Notes: a model not told the origin generated them from the sequence alone. A DNA stretch of 64,000 nucleotides from Bacteroidia bacterium (GCA_025454955.1 JALONL010000004.1:118193-182192), one strand, 5' to 3'. Shown: positions 1 to 9,885, counted from the first letter of the stretch. Made by a program: numbers and translations.

Positions 1-174
1 TTCACGCTGTATTTCTCCGGCGGCATTGCGCATTTCGCGCATACCGCGGGCAAAGCCGCGTACCATTTCGGGCAGCTTGTCGGTTCCGAAAAAAAGCACG
101 ATGAGGATGACGATAAGAAATATCTCGCCCGAGCCCAGATTCAGAAAAAGCGGAAATGCAGTGAGTAATACCAT
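1..174 (-). CDS. Twin-arginine translocase TatA/TatB-type subunit (partial, 3' end outside window)
   Basis: Fifty-eight codons are visible from an ATG at 174; the gene runs off the left edge. The product has a short N-terminus, one membrane helix at about residues 14-30, the hinge FFGTDKLPEMVRG, and the start of an amphipathic helix. This is the TatA/TatB/MttA layout, in which the helix anchors the subunit and the amphipathic segment lies on the inner membrane to help export folded twin-arginine substrates. The C-terminal tail that would separate TatA from TatB is missing, so the exact subunit is not decided. It lies downstream of secDF on the same strand, with a strong hairpin between them. 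Confidence 0.85.
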   Translation of the reverse strand, partial: MVLLTAFPLFLNLGSGEIFLIVILIVLFFGTDKLPEMVRGFARGMREMRNAAGEIQRE

Positions 175-225
175 TGGCTGAACTACTTTACAAAGGTAGT
201 GCTTTGCGCCGGTTCAAAAACAAAA

Positions 226-252
226 CCGTCCCTGCAATTACGGCAGGGACGG
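226..252 (-). terminator. Rho-independent terminator after secDF
   Basis: A perfect 10-bp stem (226-235 with 243-252, arm CCGTCCCTGC) encloses a 7-nt loop. In the minus direction it is followed by a T-rich run. T runs occur on both sides, so it could also stop leftward and rightward transcripts. It separates secDF from the tat gene. Confidence 0.8.
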
Positions 253-275
253 TTGTTATTTTTTGTCAAAACTGT

Positions 276-3200
276 TTACGCTTTGGTGGCCTCGCCGGTG
301 TCTTTGCTGCGGTCGAAATCAACCACTACCGGGGTGGCAATGCACAGCGAAGAGTATGTACCGATAACGATACCAATTACCAGCGCGAAAGCAAAACCGC
401 GAATAGTATCGCCGCCAAAGATGAAGATGGCAAGAAGTACGAAGAAGGTAATCATGGAGGTGTTAATGGTACGCGAAAGTGTGCTGTTGAGCGCGTAGTT
501 GATAAGACGGCGCTGCTCGGCTCCCTGCATCTGATTGCCTTTGCCGGTAAGGAACTCGCGGATACGGTCGAACACAACCACGGTATCAGTCATCGAGTAG
601 GCCATTACGGTAAGAATAGCGGCTACAAAGTGCTGGTCGATTTCGAGCGGGAACGGTACAATTCCTTCAAATATCACGAAGAAAGAAAGTACCACCAGCA
701 CGTCGTGCAGCAGCGCAGCCACAGCACCCAAACCAAACTGCCATTTGCGGAAACGGAACAGAATGAAGAGGAACATGAGTACGCACGAGGCAATAATTAC
801 CACATACGAACGGTTTACCACGTCTTTGGCAATTGACGGACCTACCTGCGACGAACCTTCTACGATGTATTTATCTGCACCACCGGCGGCTTTTGTCAAA
901 CCGTTGCGGAGCTTCTCGTTTACGATGGTATCGGCCTTGTCGCTCACGTCGGTTGACATGAAGTTGGTGGTAATTTTTAACTGATTATTGCCACCGGCGG
1001 TTTTCACTTCAGGCGTGGTTCCGCCAAACTCGGGGGTGAGGGCCTGACGAACTGCATCGGTATTCACTTCGTTGTTGAACGATACAGTGAAAGTACGGCC
1101 GCCGCTGAAATCAACACCGAGACGGAAACCATCGTTCTTGAAGAAGAACACTACACCGAGTGCGATGATGGCACCCGAGATCATGTAGAAAATACGGCGC
1201 TTGCCTACAAAGTCGAAGTTTTTGCCCAGCAGCACATGCTCGGTAGCGGGAATAGAGAAGTTGATCTTCGCATCGCGCTTGAGCATGGCGTCGAATATCA
1301 TGCGCGTAATGAAAATAGCGCAGAACAGCGAGCTGAGAATACCAATGATAAGCGTGGTGGCAAAGCCCTGTACCGGACCAGTACCAAACGAGTAGAGAAT
1401 GATACCGAGAATAAGTGTGGTAAGGTTTGAGTCGAGAATAGACGACATGGCGTGCTTGTAACCATCGGAAATGGCTAATGCCAGACCTTTGCCTTCGCGG
1501 AGTTCTTCGCGTATGCGCTCGAAGATGAGGATGTTGGCGTCAACCGAAAGCGCAATGGTGAGAATTACACCGGCAATACCGGGCAGTGTGAGTACGGCGC
1601 CAAGTGAGGCAAGCACACCCATAATAAAGAATACGTTTACAAACAGGGCAATGCTGGCTACCCAGCCTGCGCGGTTGTAGTAGAAGCCCATGTAAAGCAG
1701 TACCACCAGAAGTGCCACCACAAACGAAAGCAAACCAGAGCGTACTGCTTCTTTACCCAGCGAGGGGCCTACCACGGTTTCTTCCACAATGCGGGCCTTG
1801 GCGGGCAGTCGGCCGGTGTTGAGTACGTTTACAAGGTCATCGGCATCCTGGCTGGAGAACTGGCCGGTAATTTGCGATACACCGCCGTTAATTTCCTGGT
1901 TTACGTTGGGATAGGAGTAAACATTGTTGTCGAGCACGATGGCAATGCTGCGGCCTACGTTTAAGCGGGTAATGCGCGCCCATTCGCTCGAACCGGCGGC
2001 ATTCATGGTCATGCTGATTTCGTAGTTTGCACTGCCGGGGGTGGTTTGCTTGCGGGCGTTGGTAATTACATCGCCCTGCATGGCGGCGCGGCCATTGCGT
2101 CCGGCTTTGAGTGCAATAAGGGTAAAGAAGGGCGAACCGCCGTTTTCGGAAGTTTCGGCTTTGAAGTTCCACGCCAGACGAAGATCAGAAGGCATAATGC
2201 GCTTCACTTCGGGATTGCGGAACAGACTCATTACGTAAGCGGTGTCTTTCTGGGCAGCAAAACCTACTACGGGGCCTTTGCCGTCCTGGCTCTGGTTGGG
2301 CTGGAAACGCTCAAACAGGGGCTGACGCTCGTTTTTCTTTTTGGTGGTATCGGCAGCAAGTTTAATGCTGTCGGCTTTTTTCACGCTGTCGCCAAGTTTT
2401 TGGGCAACTTCGCGGGCGCTGGCCGAATCGGCTGCGGTTTTGGCTTTAGAGAAATCGGGGGTGTAGGCGGCAGAGTCAACCTTGGTAGAATCTGTAATGC
2501 CCATAATTACTTTCAGGCGCTCGTTGGCTTGTGTGAGCGGCTGAATGAGGTCTTTCATGTCGTAGGTTTCCCAGAACTCAAGATTGGCCGAACCCACAAT
2601 GAGTTTACGTACACGGGCCTTGTCTTTTACACCCGGAAGTTCCACCAGAATGCGGTTCGAGGCTTCGAGCTTCTGAATGTTGGGCTGCGATACACCAAAT
2701 TTATTGATACGTGTTTCGAGCACCAGCTTGGCCTGATCTACGGCCGAGTTGGCCTGCTCGCGAAGTTCGGAAAGTACCTGCTCGTTGCTGGAGTTGTAGG
2801 TGATGTTTTCATCTTTCAGGCTGGCAGCAAAGAAGCTCGACAGGCGGCCCTGCGGGTTTTTCTCAGCGTATGCGGCTCCAAAAAGAGTCACAAAATCCTG
2901 TGTGGAATTTTTCTGACGCTCCAGGGCAAGCAGCATGGCTTGTTTAAAGGCAGGATCATCGGGGTTGTTGGCAAGTGCGCTGACGATTTCGGGTGTGGAA
3001 ACCTCAAGCGTTACGTTCATACCACCCTGAAGGTCGAGACCGAGGCTGAGTTCTTTTTCCTTACACTGCTGATAGGTAAAATACCAGAGGTAAATTTTCT
3101 TACCAAGAATAGAGTCTTCAAGGAAGAAACGTGTACGGGCATCTTTTACCGAATCAAGAAGATGTTTTTCGAGCTGCTTGTTTCCATTGGCAGTGGCTAC

Positions 3201-3356
3201 AAGATCCTTCACATTTTTACTGCTCAGGTAATCGTTTGCGTAAGCATCGGCCTTCTTCTCCCAGCTTCGTGTAACGAAGGTGAACGAAAGATAAAAGATG
3301 CAGCTCAGCGCCATCAAAATGGCGAAAATACGGATGGCTCCTTTAATGTTTTGCAT
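276..3356 (-). CDS. secDF: Protein translocase subunit SecDF (SecD-SecF fusion)
   Basis: A 1026-residue fusion of SecD and SecF, the proton-driven inner-membrane accessory of SecYEG that helps pull secreted proteins into the periplasm. The SecD half has an N-terminal helix (about 8-28), the conserved DLQGGMNVTLEV motif near residue 108, a long periplasmic domain with a charged lysine-rich insert at about 290-350, and the membrane motif SVDANILIFERIREEL near 608. The SecF half restarts with LGVDFSGGRTF near 750 and repeats the membrane motif as TDTVVVFDRIREF near 930. Fused SecDF is normal in Bacteroidota. ATG 3356 is preferred because it opens directly into the first helix. Confidence 0.97.
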   Translation of the reverse strand: MQNIKGAIRIFAILMALSCIFYLSFTFVTRSWEKKADAYANDYLSSKNVKDLVATANGNKQLEKHLLDSVKDARTRFFLEDSILGKKIYLWYFTYQQCKEKELSLGLDLQGGMNVTLEVSTPEIVSALANNPDDPAFKQAMLLALERQKNSTQDFVTLFGAAYAEKNPQGRLSSFFAASLKDENITYNSSNEQVLSELREQANSAVDQAKLVLETRINKFGVSQPNIQKLEASNRILVELPGVKDKARVRKLIVGSANLEFWETYDMKDLIQPLTQANERLKVIMGITDSTKVDSAAYTPDFSKAKTAADSASAREVAQKLGDSVKKADSIKLAADTTKKKNERQPLFERFQPNQSQDGKGPVVGFAAQKDTAYVMSLFRNPEVKRIMPSDLRLAWNFKAETSENGGSPFFTLIALKAGRNGRAAMQGDVITNARKQTTPGSANYEISMTMNAAGSSEWARITRLNVGRSIAIVLDNNVYSYPNVNQEINGGVSQITGQFSSQDADDLVNVLNTGRLPAKARIVEETVVGPSLGKEAVRSGLLSFVVALLVVLLYMGFYYNRAGWVASIALFVNVFFIMGVLASLGAVLTLPGIAGVILTIALSVDANILIFERIREELREGKGLALAISDGYKHAMSSILDSNLTTLILGIILYSFGTGPVQGFATTLIIGILSSLFCAIFITRMIFDAMLKRDAKINFSIPATEHVLLGKNFDFVGKRRIFYMISGAIIALGVVFFFKNDGFRLGVDFSGGRTFTVSFNNEVNTDAVRQALTPEFGGTTPEVKTAGGNNQLKITTNFMSTDVSDKADTIVNEKLRNGLTKAAGGADKYIVEGSSQVGPSIAKDVVNRSYVVIIASCVLMFLFILFRFRKWQFGLGAVAALLHDVLVVLSFFVIFEGIVPFPLEIDQHFVAAILTVMAYSMTDTVVVFDRIREFLTGKGNQMQGAEQRRLINYALNSTLSRTINTSMITFFVLLAIFIFGGDTIRGFAFALVIGIVIGTYSSLCIATPVVVDFDRSKDTGEATKA

Positions 3357-3730
3357 AGCTATTGCGAAATGTCCACCGGAAAGTGAATCAACTGGTTACA
3401 CCTTCCCAAAATGGAGGCTGCAAATATAGAAGAAAAATAGGATTCACAAACCACTCTTTCAGCAGGAAGGTTTTCGGGTGAAAGTTTTTTGGGGAACTTT
3501 CACAAGTGACTATTTTTCAATATATTATATCTGGTTAAAATAATATTATCCCCACATTTTGGGGAATCTCCGGTATCCGGTGGAAATTAAAAGAGGCAGT
3601 GAAAATCTGTTTTAAGCGCATATATGGTGCCTGAAAAACTAACTGTTAAGCTGTTTTAAACGTATATTTGAAGGCATCCAGGCAAAAGGCAAAATTGCTT
3701 ACATATTCTGGCTAAAGCAGCATTTTTCAC
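3357..3730. other. Divergent intergenic region between secDF and an FG-GAP gene
   Basis: These 374 bp are clearly richer in A+T than the flanking genes and contain no convincing ORF. The left part holds the secDF promoter. The right part has a plus-strand TATATTTG at 3663-3670, a good -7 box for the gene at 3731, but no clear -33 TTTG. I see nothing else in the middle. Confidence 0.5.
3421..3450 (-). promoter_or_regulatory. Bacteroidota-type promoter for secDF
   Basis: Reading the minus strand, TTTG (3450-3447) is followed after 18 bp by TATATTTG (3428-3421). This matches the -33 TTTG and -7 TAnnTTTG consensus of the main sigma factor in this phylum. Transcription would start near 3414, giving a leader of about 58 nt. 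Confidence 0.65.
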
Positions 3731-5959
3731 ATGAAACTGATTTTTACTTCTACCCTCGCCGCTTTTCTTGTGGCGGCTCCTCTTTCGGCACAACTTACGT
3801 TTAACAGGGTTGATACCATTCAGGTGGTGGCAAACAACCAGCTTATGCCTTTTGCATGGGCAGGTGGTATGAATTTCTGCCAGTTCAGCGAAATTGATCT
3901 TGACCAGGACGGTACAATGGATCTTTTTTCGTTTGACCGAACCGGCAATAAAATTCTTACCTGGGTAAACAACGGCACCGCCAACCAAAGCGATTACTCA
4001 CTTGCACCCGAATATGTACAACGTTTCCCGCTGCTTCACGACTGGGTGCTGCTGCGCGATTATAACTGCGACGGGAAGATGGATATTTTCACCTACTCGG
4101 TGGCCGGTTTTTCGTTGTATAAAAATACGTCCACCCTTGCGGCCGGGCTGCAGTTTCAGATGGTGGAGTTTTTGGTTTACACCAATTTATCGCCAAACAG
4201 CACCAATTTTTACAGCAACCTTTATGTAAGCGCGGTAGATATTCCCGCCATACGCGATGTGGACGGCGACGGCGATCTTGACGTGCTCACTTTTGGTATT
4301 GCCGGAACCACCGTAGAGTGGCACCGCAATTACAGCATGGAAGATTATGGCGTGTGCGATAGTTTGCACTATAAACTCGAAGACCTCTGCTGGGGGAAAT
4401 TTGACGAAAACGCACTCAACGCCAGCATTGCACTCGGCACCACCTGCCTGCCCCCGCCCATTGCCCCCTCAGGACAAGGCAACACACCTGTATTGCGTAC
4501 CGGAAACAACACCCGCCATGCCGGTTCATGTATAGAATGCATAAACACCAACAACGATAGCGACCTCGACTTAGTTATTGGCGACCTTACCAACCCGTTT
4601 ATGACTTACCTGCGCAACGCAGGCACACCCACGGCGGCGCAAATGGATCTGGTAGATTATGTATATCCGCAAAGCTACTCGGTAAATATGCCTTTGTTCC
4701 CATGCGGCTATCACCTCGATGTGGACAACGACGGTATAAAAGACCTCATCTTCTCGCCCAATGCACCCAACACATCTGAAAATCACACCAGCATCTGGCT
4801 CTATAAAAACACAGGCGCAAACGACAGCGTGGTATCGACTTTTGTAGAAAGCAATTTCCTGCAAAAAGACATGATCGATCTTGGCGAAGGCGCCACACCC
4901 ACGCTTCATGATTACGACAACGACGGCGATTACGACCTGTTTGTGGGCAACTACGGCTATTTCAGCAATGCAGGTGTGTACCCTTCCAAAATTGCCCTGT
5001 TCAGAAACAACGGCTCCAATGCCACACCGTTTTACCAGCTTCTTACCACCGACTTTGCCGGTATCAATGCACTGAACCTGAACCTCATTGCCCTGAGTCC
5101 CACTTTCGGCGATATTGACGGCGACGGCGATAAAGACCTGATTGTGGGCGATGTGGTGGGCAAAATTCACTTCTTCCGCAAAGACCCCGGCCAGCCCGAT
5201 AATTTTGTGCTTGCCGGAGCCAACTACCAGGGCATTGATGTAGGCAACTTTGCCACCCCGCAACTTGTGGATGTGGATAACGACGGCAAACTCGATCTGC
5301 TCATCGGCGAGCAGGACGGACGTGTAAACTACTACCGCAATACCGGCACTGCCACCACTCCGCAGTTTACACTTAACAATCCGTTTCTGGGCAACGTAAG
5401 TGTAAATCAGGTACTGTTTACCACCGGTTACAGCACACCTTTCCTTTTCCGCGAAAACGGCGCATCGGTGCTGCTGGTAGGTTCGGAGCGCGGTTTCCTT
5501 TTCCGCTACGATAATATCGACAACAACCTCGGCGGCACATTTACCCTCACCGATTCGCTTTATGTGGATAGCCGTATCGGAGCACGCATAGCGCCCGCCG
5601 GTGCCGATCTGAACAACGACGGAGCAATAGATCTCATCATTGGCAACTACTCGGGCGGCCTTAACGCATTCTGGGGCGACAACAACGTATCGACCGGTGG
5701 CGAAATTGCCGGCGAAACCACCGTGTTCTCGATATTCCCCAATCCGGCCAGTGATCTGGTGCAACTGCAAACCACCTCTACCGCCGTAAAGCCGTCCACA
5801 CTGCGCATATTCGGTTTAAACGGGCAGCTTGTAATGAACCAGCCCATCACCTCGCCGCTGGCTACTGTACAAACTGCGGCACTGGCTCCGGGCGTGTACA
5901 TTTGCCAGATTACCACCCACAGCGGAGCCGTGGCACACCGCAGGCTGGTAATACAGTAA
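3731..5959 (+). CDS. Secreted FG-GAP/VCBS-repeat protein with T9SS type A sorting domain
   Basis: A 742-residue secreted protein with a Sec signal peptide (residues 1-20, ending PLSAQ). The body carries acidic repeats such as DVDGDGDLDVLTF, DYDNDGDYDLFVGN, DIDGDGDKDLIVGD and DLNNDGAIDLIIGN. These are the calcium-loop motifs of FG-GAP/VCBS blades that form a seven-bladed propeller. From about residue 665 the sequence SIFPNPASDLVQLQ opens a T9SS type A C-terminal domain, so the protein is expected to cross the outer membrane through type IX secretion and remain on the surface or be released. The ligand is unknown. Confidence 0.9.
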   Translation: MKLIFTSTLAAFLVAAPLSAQLTFNRVDTIQVVANNQLMPFAWAGGMNFCQFSEIDLDQDGTMDLFSFDRTGNKILTWVNNGTANQSDYSLAPEYVQRFPLLHDWVLLRDYNCDGKMDIFTYSVAGFSLYKNTSTLAAGLQFQMVEFLVYTNLSPNSTNFYSNLYVSAVDIPAIRDVDGDGDLDVLTFGIAGTTVEWHRNYSMEDYGVCDSLHYKLEDLCWGKFDENALNASIALGTTCLPPPIAPSGQGNTPVLRTGNNTRHAGSCIECINTNNDSDLDLVIGDLTNPFMTYLRNAGTPTAAQMDLVDYVYPQSYSVNMPLFPCGYHLDVDNDGIKDLIFSPNAPNTSENHTSIWLYKNTGANDSVVSTFVESNFLQKDMIDLGEGATPTLHDYDNDGDYDLFVGNYGYFSNAGVYPSKIALFRNNGSNATPFYQLLTTDFAGINALNLNLIALSPTFGDIDGDGDKDLIVGDVVGKIHFFRKDPGQPDNFVLAGANYQGIDVGNFATPQLVDVDNDGKLDLLIGEQDGRVNYYRNTGTATTPQFTLNNPFLGNVSVNQVLFTTGYSTPFLFRENGASVLLVGSERGFLFRYDNIDNNLGGTFTLTDSLYVDSRIGARIAPAGADLNNDGAIDLIIGNYSGGLNAFWGDNNVSTGGEIAGETTVFSIFPNPASDLVQLQTTSTAVKPSTLRIFGLNGQLVMNQPITSPLATVQTAALAPGVYICQITTHSGAVAHRRLVIQ

Positions 5960-5989
5960 AGCACTGAAACTGCTTTGGCAGCAGTTTAA

Positions 5990-6019
5990 TTTGCCAATTT
6001 TGATAATTCCCTACTTTTG
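5990..6019 (+). promoter_or_regulatory. Promoter of the histidine-rich protein / TonB receptor operon
   Basis: TTTG (5990-5993), 18 bp, TACTTTTG (6012-6019) fits the Bacteroidota -33/-7 consensus. The predicted start of transcription (about 6026) falls on the ATG ATG at 6025-6030, so the first gene may be translated from a nearly leaderless message. Confidence 0.55.
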
Positions 6020-6024
6020 CAGCC

Positions 6025-6375
6025 ATGATGCAGTGGATACGGCAATTCGTAATAAAGCAGGGCGCAGTTATCGCGCTGGTGCTTTTTGCCGTACACCTGC
6101 TTCCGCAGGAGTGGATTCACCATTTATTTCCGCACAACGATTCTGAGCATAGTGTAAGCGTTTCGGCAGCCGGAACGGGCGCACACCTGGAAGAAGCCCA
6201 CATACATTGTTCGTTTGAACAGATTGAGGGCGAATCGTGCGCCGCTTCGGAGTTTGTATTCAGGCCGGTAATTGCCACACACCATTTTGCCCATGCGGCA
6301 TTTGTGTGTGTGTCTGCGGCACATCATAATCCCACTTTCATTTTTCTTCGCGGCCCGCCGCGGCTGATGGCTTAA
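6025..6375 (+). CDS. Small histidine-rich exported/membrane protein, unknown function
   Basis: A 116-residue protein with an N-terminal hydrophobic segment (about 13-25) followed by a histidine-rich stretch (HHLFPHNDSEH, then further His and two Cys). I do not recognise a named family. It begins what looks like one operon with a TonB receptor (63 bp downstream) and two lipoproteins. His/Cys-rich small proteins encoded next to TonB receptors often relate to metal handling, so a metal-binding periplasmic role is my inference. Either of the two adjacent ATGs may be the start. Confidence 0.6.
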   Translation: MMQWIRQFVIKQGAVIALVLFAVHLLPQEWIHHLFPHNDSEHSVSVSAAGTGAHLEEAHIHCSFEQIEGESCAASEFVFRPVIATHHFAHAAFVCVSAAHHNPTFIFLRGPPRLMA

Positions 6376-6437
6376 CCGTTTTGTTCATGGTTGCGGCTTT
6401 CAATAGCTGCCACCTTGTTATCCATTCAGTTTATTCC

Positions 6438-8819
6438 ATGCGAACACTGTTTATACTGCTGTTCGGTGCGTTTCTGTGTTTGCCTTTATCGGCACAGCAG
6501 TATGCGCCCGAATGCAGATTAAGTCTTACCGGCGTGGTGCGCGATTCGGGCCGCAGCGAGGTGCTGCCGTATGCATTTATACGGTTGCGGCACTTGGGCA
6601 CAGGCGCGGTGGTGGCCACTTATGCCGACGAGAAAGGCCGTTACGGCTTCGGCTCGCTGTGCAGCGGTGAGTACAGTGCCGAGTGTTCGCACCTGAACTG
6701 CGAAATGGTACGCACCACATTTACGCTCACGGCCGATAAAGTGTTCAATTTCGAGTTGCCGCACCACGAGCATACCGGCCCCACGGTGGTCATCAGCGAG
6801 CAGGCTCCGGCCACCGGAATTACCCAGCCGCGCGAAGAACTCAGCGGACGCACACTCGATCAGGTGCGGGGCAAATCGCTGGGCGAGGCGCTTACTGCGA
6901 TAACAGGTGTAACGGCGCTGCAAACAGGCTCAAACATTGCCAAGCCAATGATTCATGGCCTGCACAGCAACCGCATACTTATACTCAACAACGGTGTGCG
7001 CCAGGAAGGCCAGCAATGGGGCCTCGAACATGCGCCCGAAATTGATCCGTACACCGCACAGCGCATTACGGTAATAAAAGGCGCAGGCTCCATGCGCTAC
7101 GGCAGCGATGCACTGGGCGGCGTGGTACTGGTTGAACCCGGTGCCCTGCGCGACAGTGCCGGACTGGGCGGCGCATTGCATCTTACCGGTTTCAGCAACA
7201 ACCGCGAGGGAAATGCCTCACTCATGCTCGAACAGAATCTTGCGCGCCTGCCCTCTGTAAGCTGGCGTGTGCAAGGCACGCTGCGCCGCGGGGGAAATGT
7301 AAATACGCCCAACTACCGCCTCTGGAACTCCGGGGTAAGTGAAGCCAATTTCTCGGCCGCCGCCGGCTGGCACCGCGAGCGGTTTGAAGCCAAAGTGTAT
7401 TACAGCCAGTTTAACACCAAAATAGGCATCTTCTCCGGCTCGCACATTGGCAACATTACCGATTTGTACACTGCATTCAACAGCGTGCGCCCGCTTGCGC
7501 CCGATTCGTTCAGCTATACTATTGGCCGACCGTATCAGCAGGTGGAACACGAACTGGCCAAGGTGAAACTGCACTACCATTTAAGTGATGTGTGGACGCT
7601 GGAAGCCGTGTATGCCCGCCAGTATAATAAACGCTTAGAGTACGACAAACACCGTCCGCGAAACGATTCGCTGGCCGCACTCAACCGCCCCGATTTAAGC
7701 TACGAAATTACTTCGCATTTTGCCGAAGTATTGGCCGAGCATAAAGCGGTGGGGCGTTTTACAGGAGCGTTTGGCGTTACAGCCCAACATCAGGCCAACA
7801 CTTACGCCGGGCGTTTTTTCATACCCAATTTCCGAAACCAGACCGCCGCCGTGTGGGCCACCGAACGCTGGCATGGCGATTCGCTGCTTACCCTCGAAGC
7901 CGGTGTGCGGGCCGATTACCGGAAACTGGAAGTGTTTAAATGGGAAAACAATGTAATTATTACACCGGTTCACACCTTTGCCAATGCCACCGGCATACTC
8001 GGAGCCACATTCCGTTTCAGCGAAAAGGCCATGCTGCTTGTAAATGCGGGCACGGCCTGGCGTTCGCCTGCGGTTAATGAGCTTTACAGCGATGGACTGC
8101 ACCACGGCGCGGCATCGGTAGAAATAGGCAACCGCAACCTCACGCCCGAAACAGCTTACAATGCCACTGCTGCATTTAACTGGCACGAGCACGAGGTAAT
8201 GGATGCCGAAGTGAGTGTGTATTACAATTACATTGCCGGTTTCATTTTTGCGCAGCCGGTATTGCCGCCCACGGTAACTATTCAGGGCGCATTTCCCACG
8301 TTCCGTTTTTCGCAGGCCTATGTCACACTGCGCGGTATCGACCTTTCGGTGAGACGTACTATTGCCGGCCAATTTTCGGCCACCGGCAAAGGCTCCATAC
8401 TCCGCGCCTGGAACAGAGACCTCAACGACTGGCTCATACTCATGCCCGCCGACCGTTTCGAACTTGGCCTGCAATACGACTGGAAAAACACAAAGCACAT
8501 ACGCGATGCTTATTGCGGCGCGGCGGTGCAATATGTAAACAAACAATTCAGGACACCGCAAAACAGCGATTTTGTTCCGCCCCCGGGTGCATACACACTG
8601 GTGCGCCTTCAGGCCGGAGCAAGTTTCGTGTTTGAAAACGGACAACAGGTAAACGCCGGTATCACAATAACCAATTTACTGAACGAAACCTACCGCGATT
8701 ACCTGAACCGTTTCCGTTATTACGCCGATGACATGGGGCGAAACATCAGGCTGTATGTGCAGGTGCCTTTCAATTTCACGCCCCGAAACAAACAACAAAC
8801 AGTACAATCCATTCAGTAA
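6438..8819 (+). CDS. TonB-dependent outer-membrane receptor
   Basis: I start at ATG 6438, where MRTLFILLFGAFLCLPLSAQQ forms a clean signal peptide; the frame is open further upstream but without one. The mature protein begins with a CarboxypepD_reg-like beta-sandwich (about residues 30-110), continues with a plug containing GVTALQTGSNIAKPMIHGL and NNGVRQEGQQWGLEHA, and then a roughly 600-residue barrel ending near a terminal aromatic/basic region. It should import a substrate using TonB energy. The histidine-rich upstream neighbour and two downstream lipoproteins suggest a metal or metal-chelate, but nothing in the sequence fixes the ligand. Confidence 0.92.
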   Translation: MRTLFILLFGAFLCLPLSAQQYAPECRLSLTGVVRDSGRSEVLPYAFIRLRHLGTGAVVATYADEKGRYGFGSLCSGEYSAECSHLNCEMVRTTFTLTADKVFNFELPHHEHTGPTVVISEQAPATGITQPREELSGRTLDQVRGKSLGEALTAITGVTALQTGSNIAKPMIHGLHSNRILILNNGVRQEGQQWGLEHAPEIDPYTAQRITVIKGAGSMRYGSDALGGVVLVEPGALRDSAGLGGALHLTGFSNNREGNASLMLEQNLARLPSVSWRVQGTLRRGGNVNTPNYRLWNSGVSEANFSAAAGWHRERFEAKVYYSQFNTKIGIFSGSHIGNITDLYTAFNSVRPLAPDSFSYTIGRPYQQVEHELAKVKLHYHLSDVWTLEAVYARQYNKRLEYDKHRPRNDSLAALNRPDLSYEITSHFAEVLAEHKAVGRFTGAFGVTAQHQANTYAGRFFIPNFRNQTAAVWATERWHGDSLLTLEAGVRADYRKLEVFKWENNVIITPVHTFANATGILGATFRFSEKAMLLVNAGTAWRSPAVNELYSDGLHHGAASVEIGNRNLTPETAYNATAAFNWHEHEVMDAEVSVYYNYIAGFIFAQPVLPPTVTIQGAFPTFRFSQAYVTLRGIDLSVRRTIAGQFSATGKGSILRAWNRDLNDWLILMPADRFELGLQYDWKNTKHIRDAYCGAAVQYVNKQFRTPQNSDFVPPPGAYTLVRLQAGASFVFENGQQVNAGITITNLLNETYRDYLNRFRYYADDMGRNIRLYVQVPFNFTPRNKQQTVQSIQ

Positions 8820-8820
8820 C

Positions 8821-9393
8821 ATGAAATCAAAACTCTCAAAATTCATTCTTCCGACATTGGTAATTGCCGCCTCGTTTACCGCCTGCAAAAAAGACGACGA
8901 TCAGGTAACTGTGCCGCCGCCGGTGGTTAACTCGGTGGAAATTATGAACAGTTTACAACTGCTTGTGACCGACTCGGTCACCGGCAATGCGGTGGACACG
9001 GTAATATTTCTCGACCCCGATGGCGACGGAAGTATGGCCCCTTCGGTATGGGATACGCTGAGGCTGCAGCCTTCAAAAACCTATCTGGTAAATATACTGC
9101 TGCTTAATACATTGGCCAATCCGGTTGATACAGTGTCGAACGAAGTGCTGGCAGAAGCCCACGAGCACCAGTTTTTCTTCAATTTTACCGGTGCAGGAAT
9201 TACCCACACCTACCTCGACAGCGACACCAACACCCCGCCGCTGCCTGTTGGCCTGCAAAACAAATTCCGCACCGGTGCCGCAGCCACAGGCACCACGCAG
9301 GTAATTCTCAAACACCAGCCCGGTATTAAAGATGGTAACATAACCACCGGCGATACCGATATTGATGTAACCTTCCAGACAATTATTCAATAA
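8821..9393 (+). CDS. TonB-partner lipoprotein ('type 1 periplasmic binding fold' family)
   Basis: A 190-residue lipoprotein starting one base after the receptor stop, with signal peptide and lipobox SFTAC followed by KKDDD. The N-terminal part of the mature chain (NSVEIMNSLQLLVTDS, then VIFLDPDGDGS) resembles proteins named 'type 1 periplasmic binding fold' that sit immediately behind TonB receptors in Bacteroidota. It contains a buried pair of histidines (EAHEHQFFFNF) that could bind metal. The likely role is a surface or periplasmic accessory of the receptor. That it belongs to this transport unit follows from the tight spacing. Confidence 0.7.
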   Translation: MKSKLSKFILPTLVIAASFTACKKDDDQVTVPPPVVNSVEIMNSLQLLVTDSVTGNAVDTVIFLDPDGDGSMAPSVWDTLRLQPSKTYLVNILLLNTLANPVDTVSNEVLAEAHEHQFFFNFTGAGITHTYLDSDTNTPPLPVGLQNKFRTGAAATGTTQVILKHQPGIKDGNITTGDTDIDVTFQTIIQ

Positions 9394-9417
9394 ACAGAAC
9401 AAAAACCGATATAAACC

Positions 9418-9885
9418 ATGAAACAGAAAACTATTTTCGCATCCCTGGCAGTGGTAATGCTCCTCGTACTTGGTGCCTGCAACAAAACCAAACAGGCTTC
9501 CGAGCGCATTAGCGGAGCTACATGGAAAGTAACCACACTCACCGTAAACGGCGTGGCCGAAGAACACATGCCCAATCTTACCTTTGAAGACTGCGACATA
9601 TACGGCGGCGCATCGTGCAAAGGCGACTGGAAATATGAAAGCTATCATGCACACTTCATCTGGCAATTCAGGGAAAAAGCAGATAAGTTTGAGCTTTCCA
9701 ACCAGAGCGACCTCGAAGATGCACACGGCGGCGGGCACGAAGCAGAAGAAAATATTATTCAGTGCCAGAATTTCAGCGGTGTGTATGAAGTGAAGGAGCG
9801 CAAGAAGGATGTGATGGAATTTACCACTACCAATGCAGTAGGTTTTCCGGGGCAAACGGTGGTGATGAAGTTGGAAAAGATGTAA
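9418..9885 (+). CDS. Lipoprotein of unknown function, last gene of the TonB operon
   Basis: A 155-residue protein with lipobox LVLGAC and no family I can name. The middle contains a His-rich segment (DAHGGGHEAEEN) and two Cys in FEDCDIYGGASCKGDW. The fold looks like a small beta-rich domain of the lipocalin-like type found in many Bacteroidota lipoproteins (opening SGATWKVTTLTVNG). It follows its neighbour by 24 bp and precedes a strong terminator, so it closes the operon. The recurring histidines in three of the four genes support, but do not prove, a metal theme. Confidence 0.65.
   Translation: MKQKTIFASLAVVMLLVLGACNKTKQASERISGATWKVTTLTVNGVAEEHMPNLTFEDCDIYGGASCKGDWKYESYHAHFIWQFREKADKFELSNQSDLEDAHGGGHEAEENIIQCQNFSGVYEVKERKKDVMEFTTTNAVGFPGQTVVMKLEKM

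Noticed and set aside
2046..3386. A 446-codon ORF antisense to secDF
   Set aside because: Shadow of the secDF frame caused by codon bias; no homology or signal, and secDF is certain.
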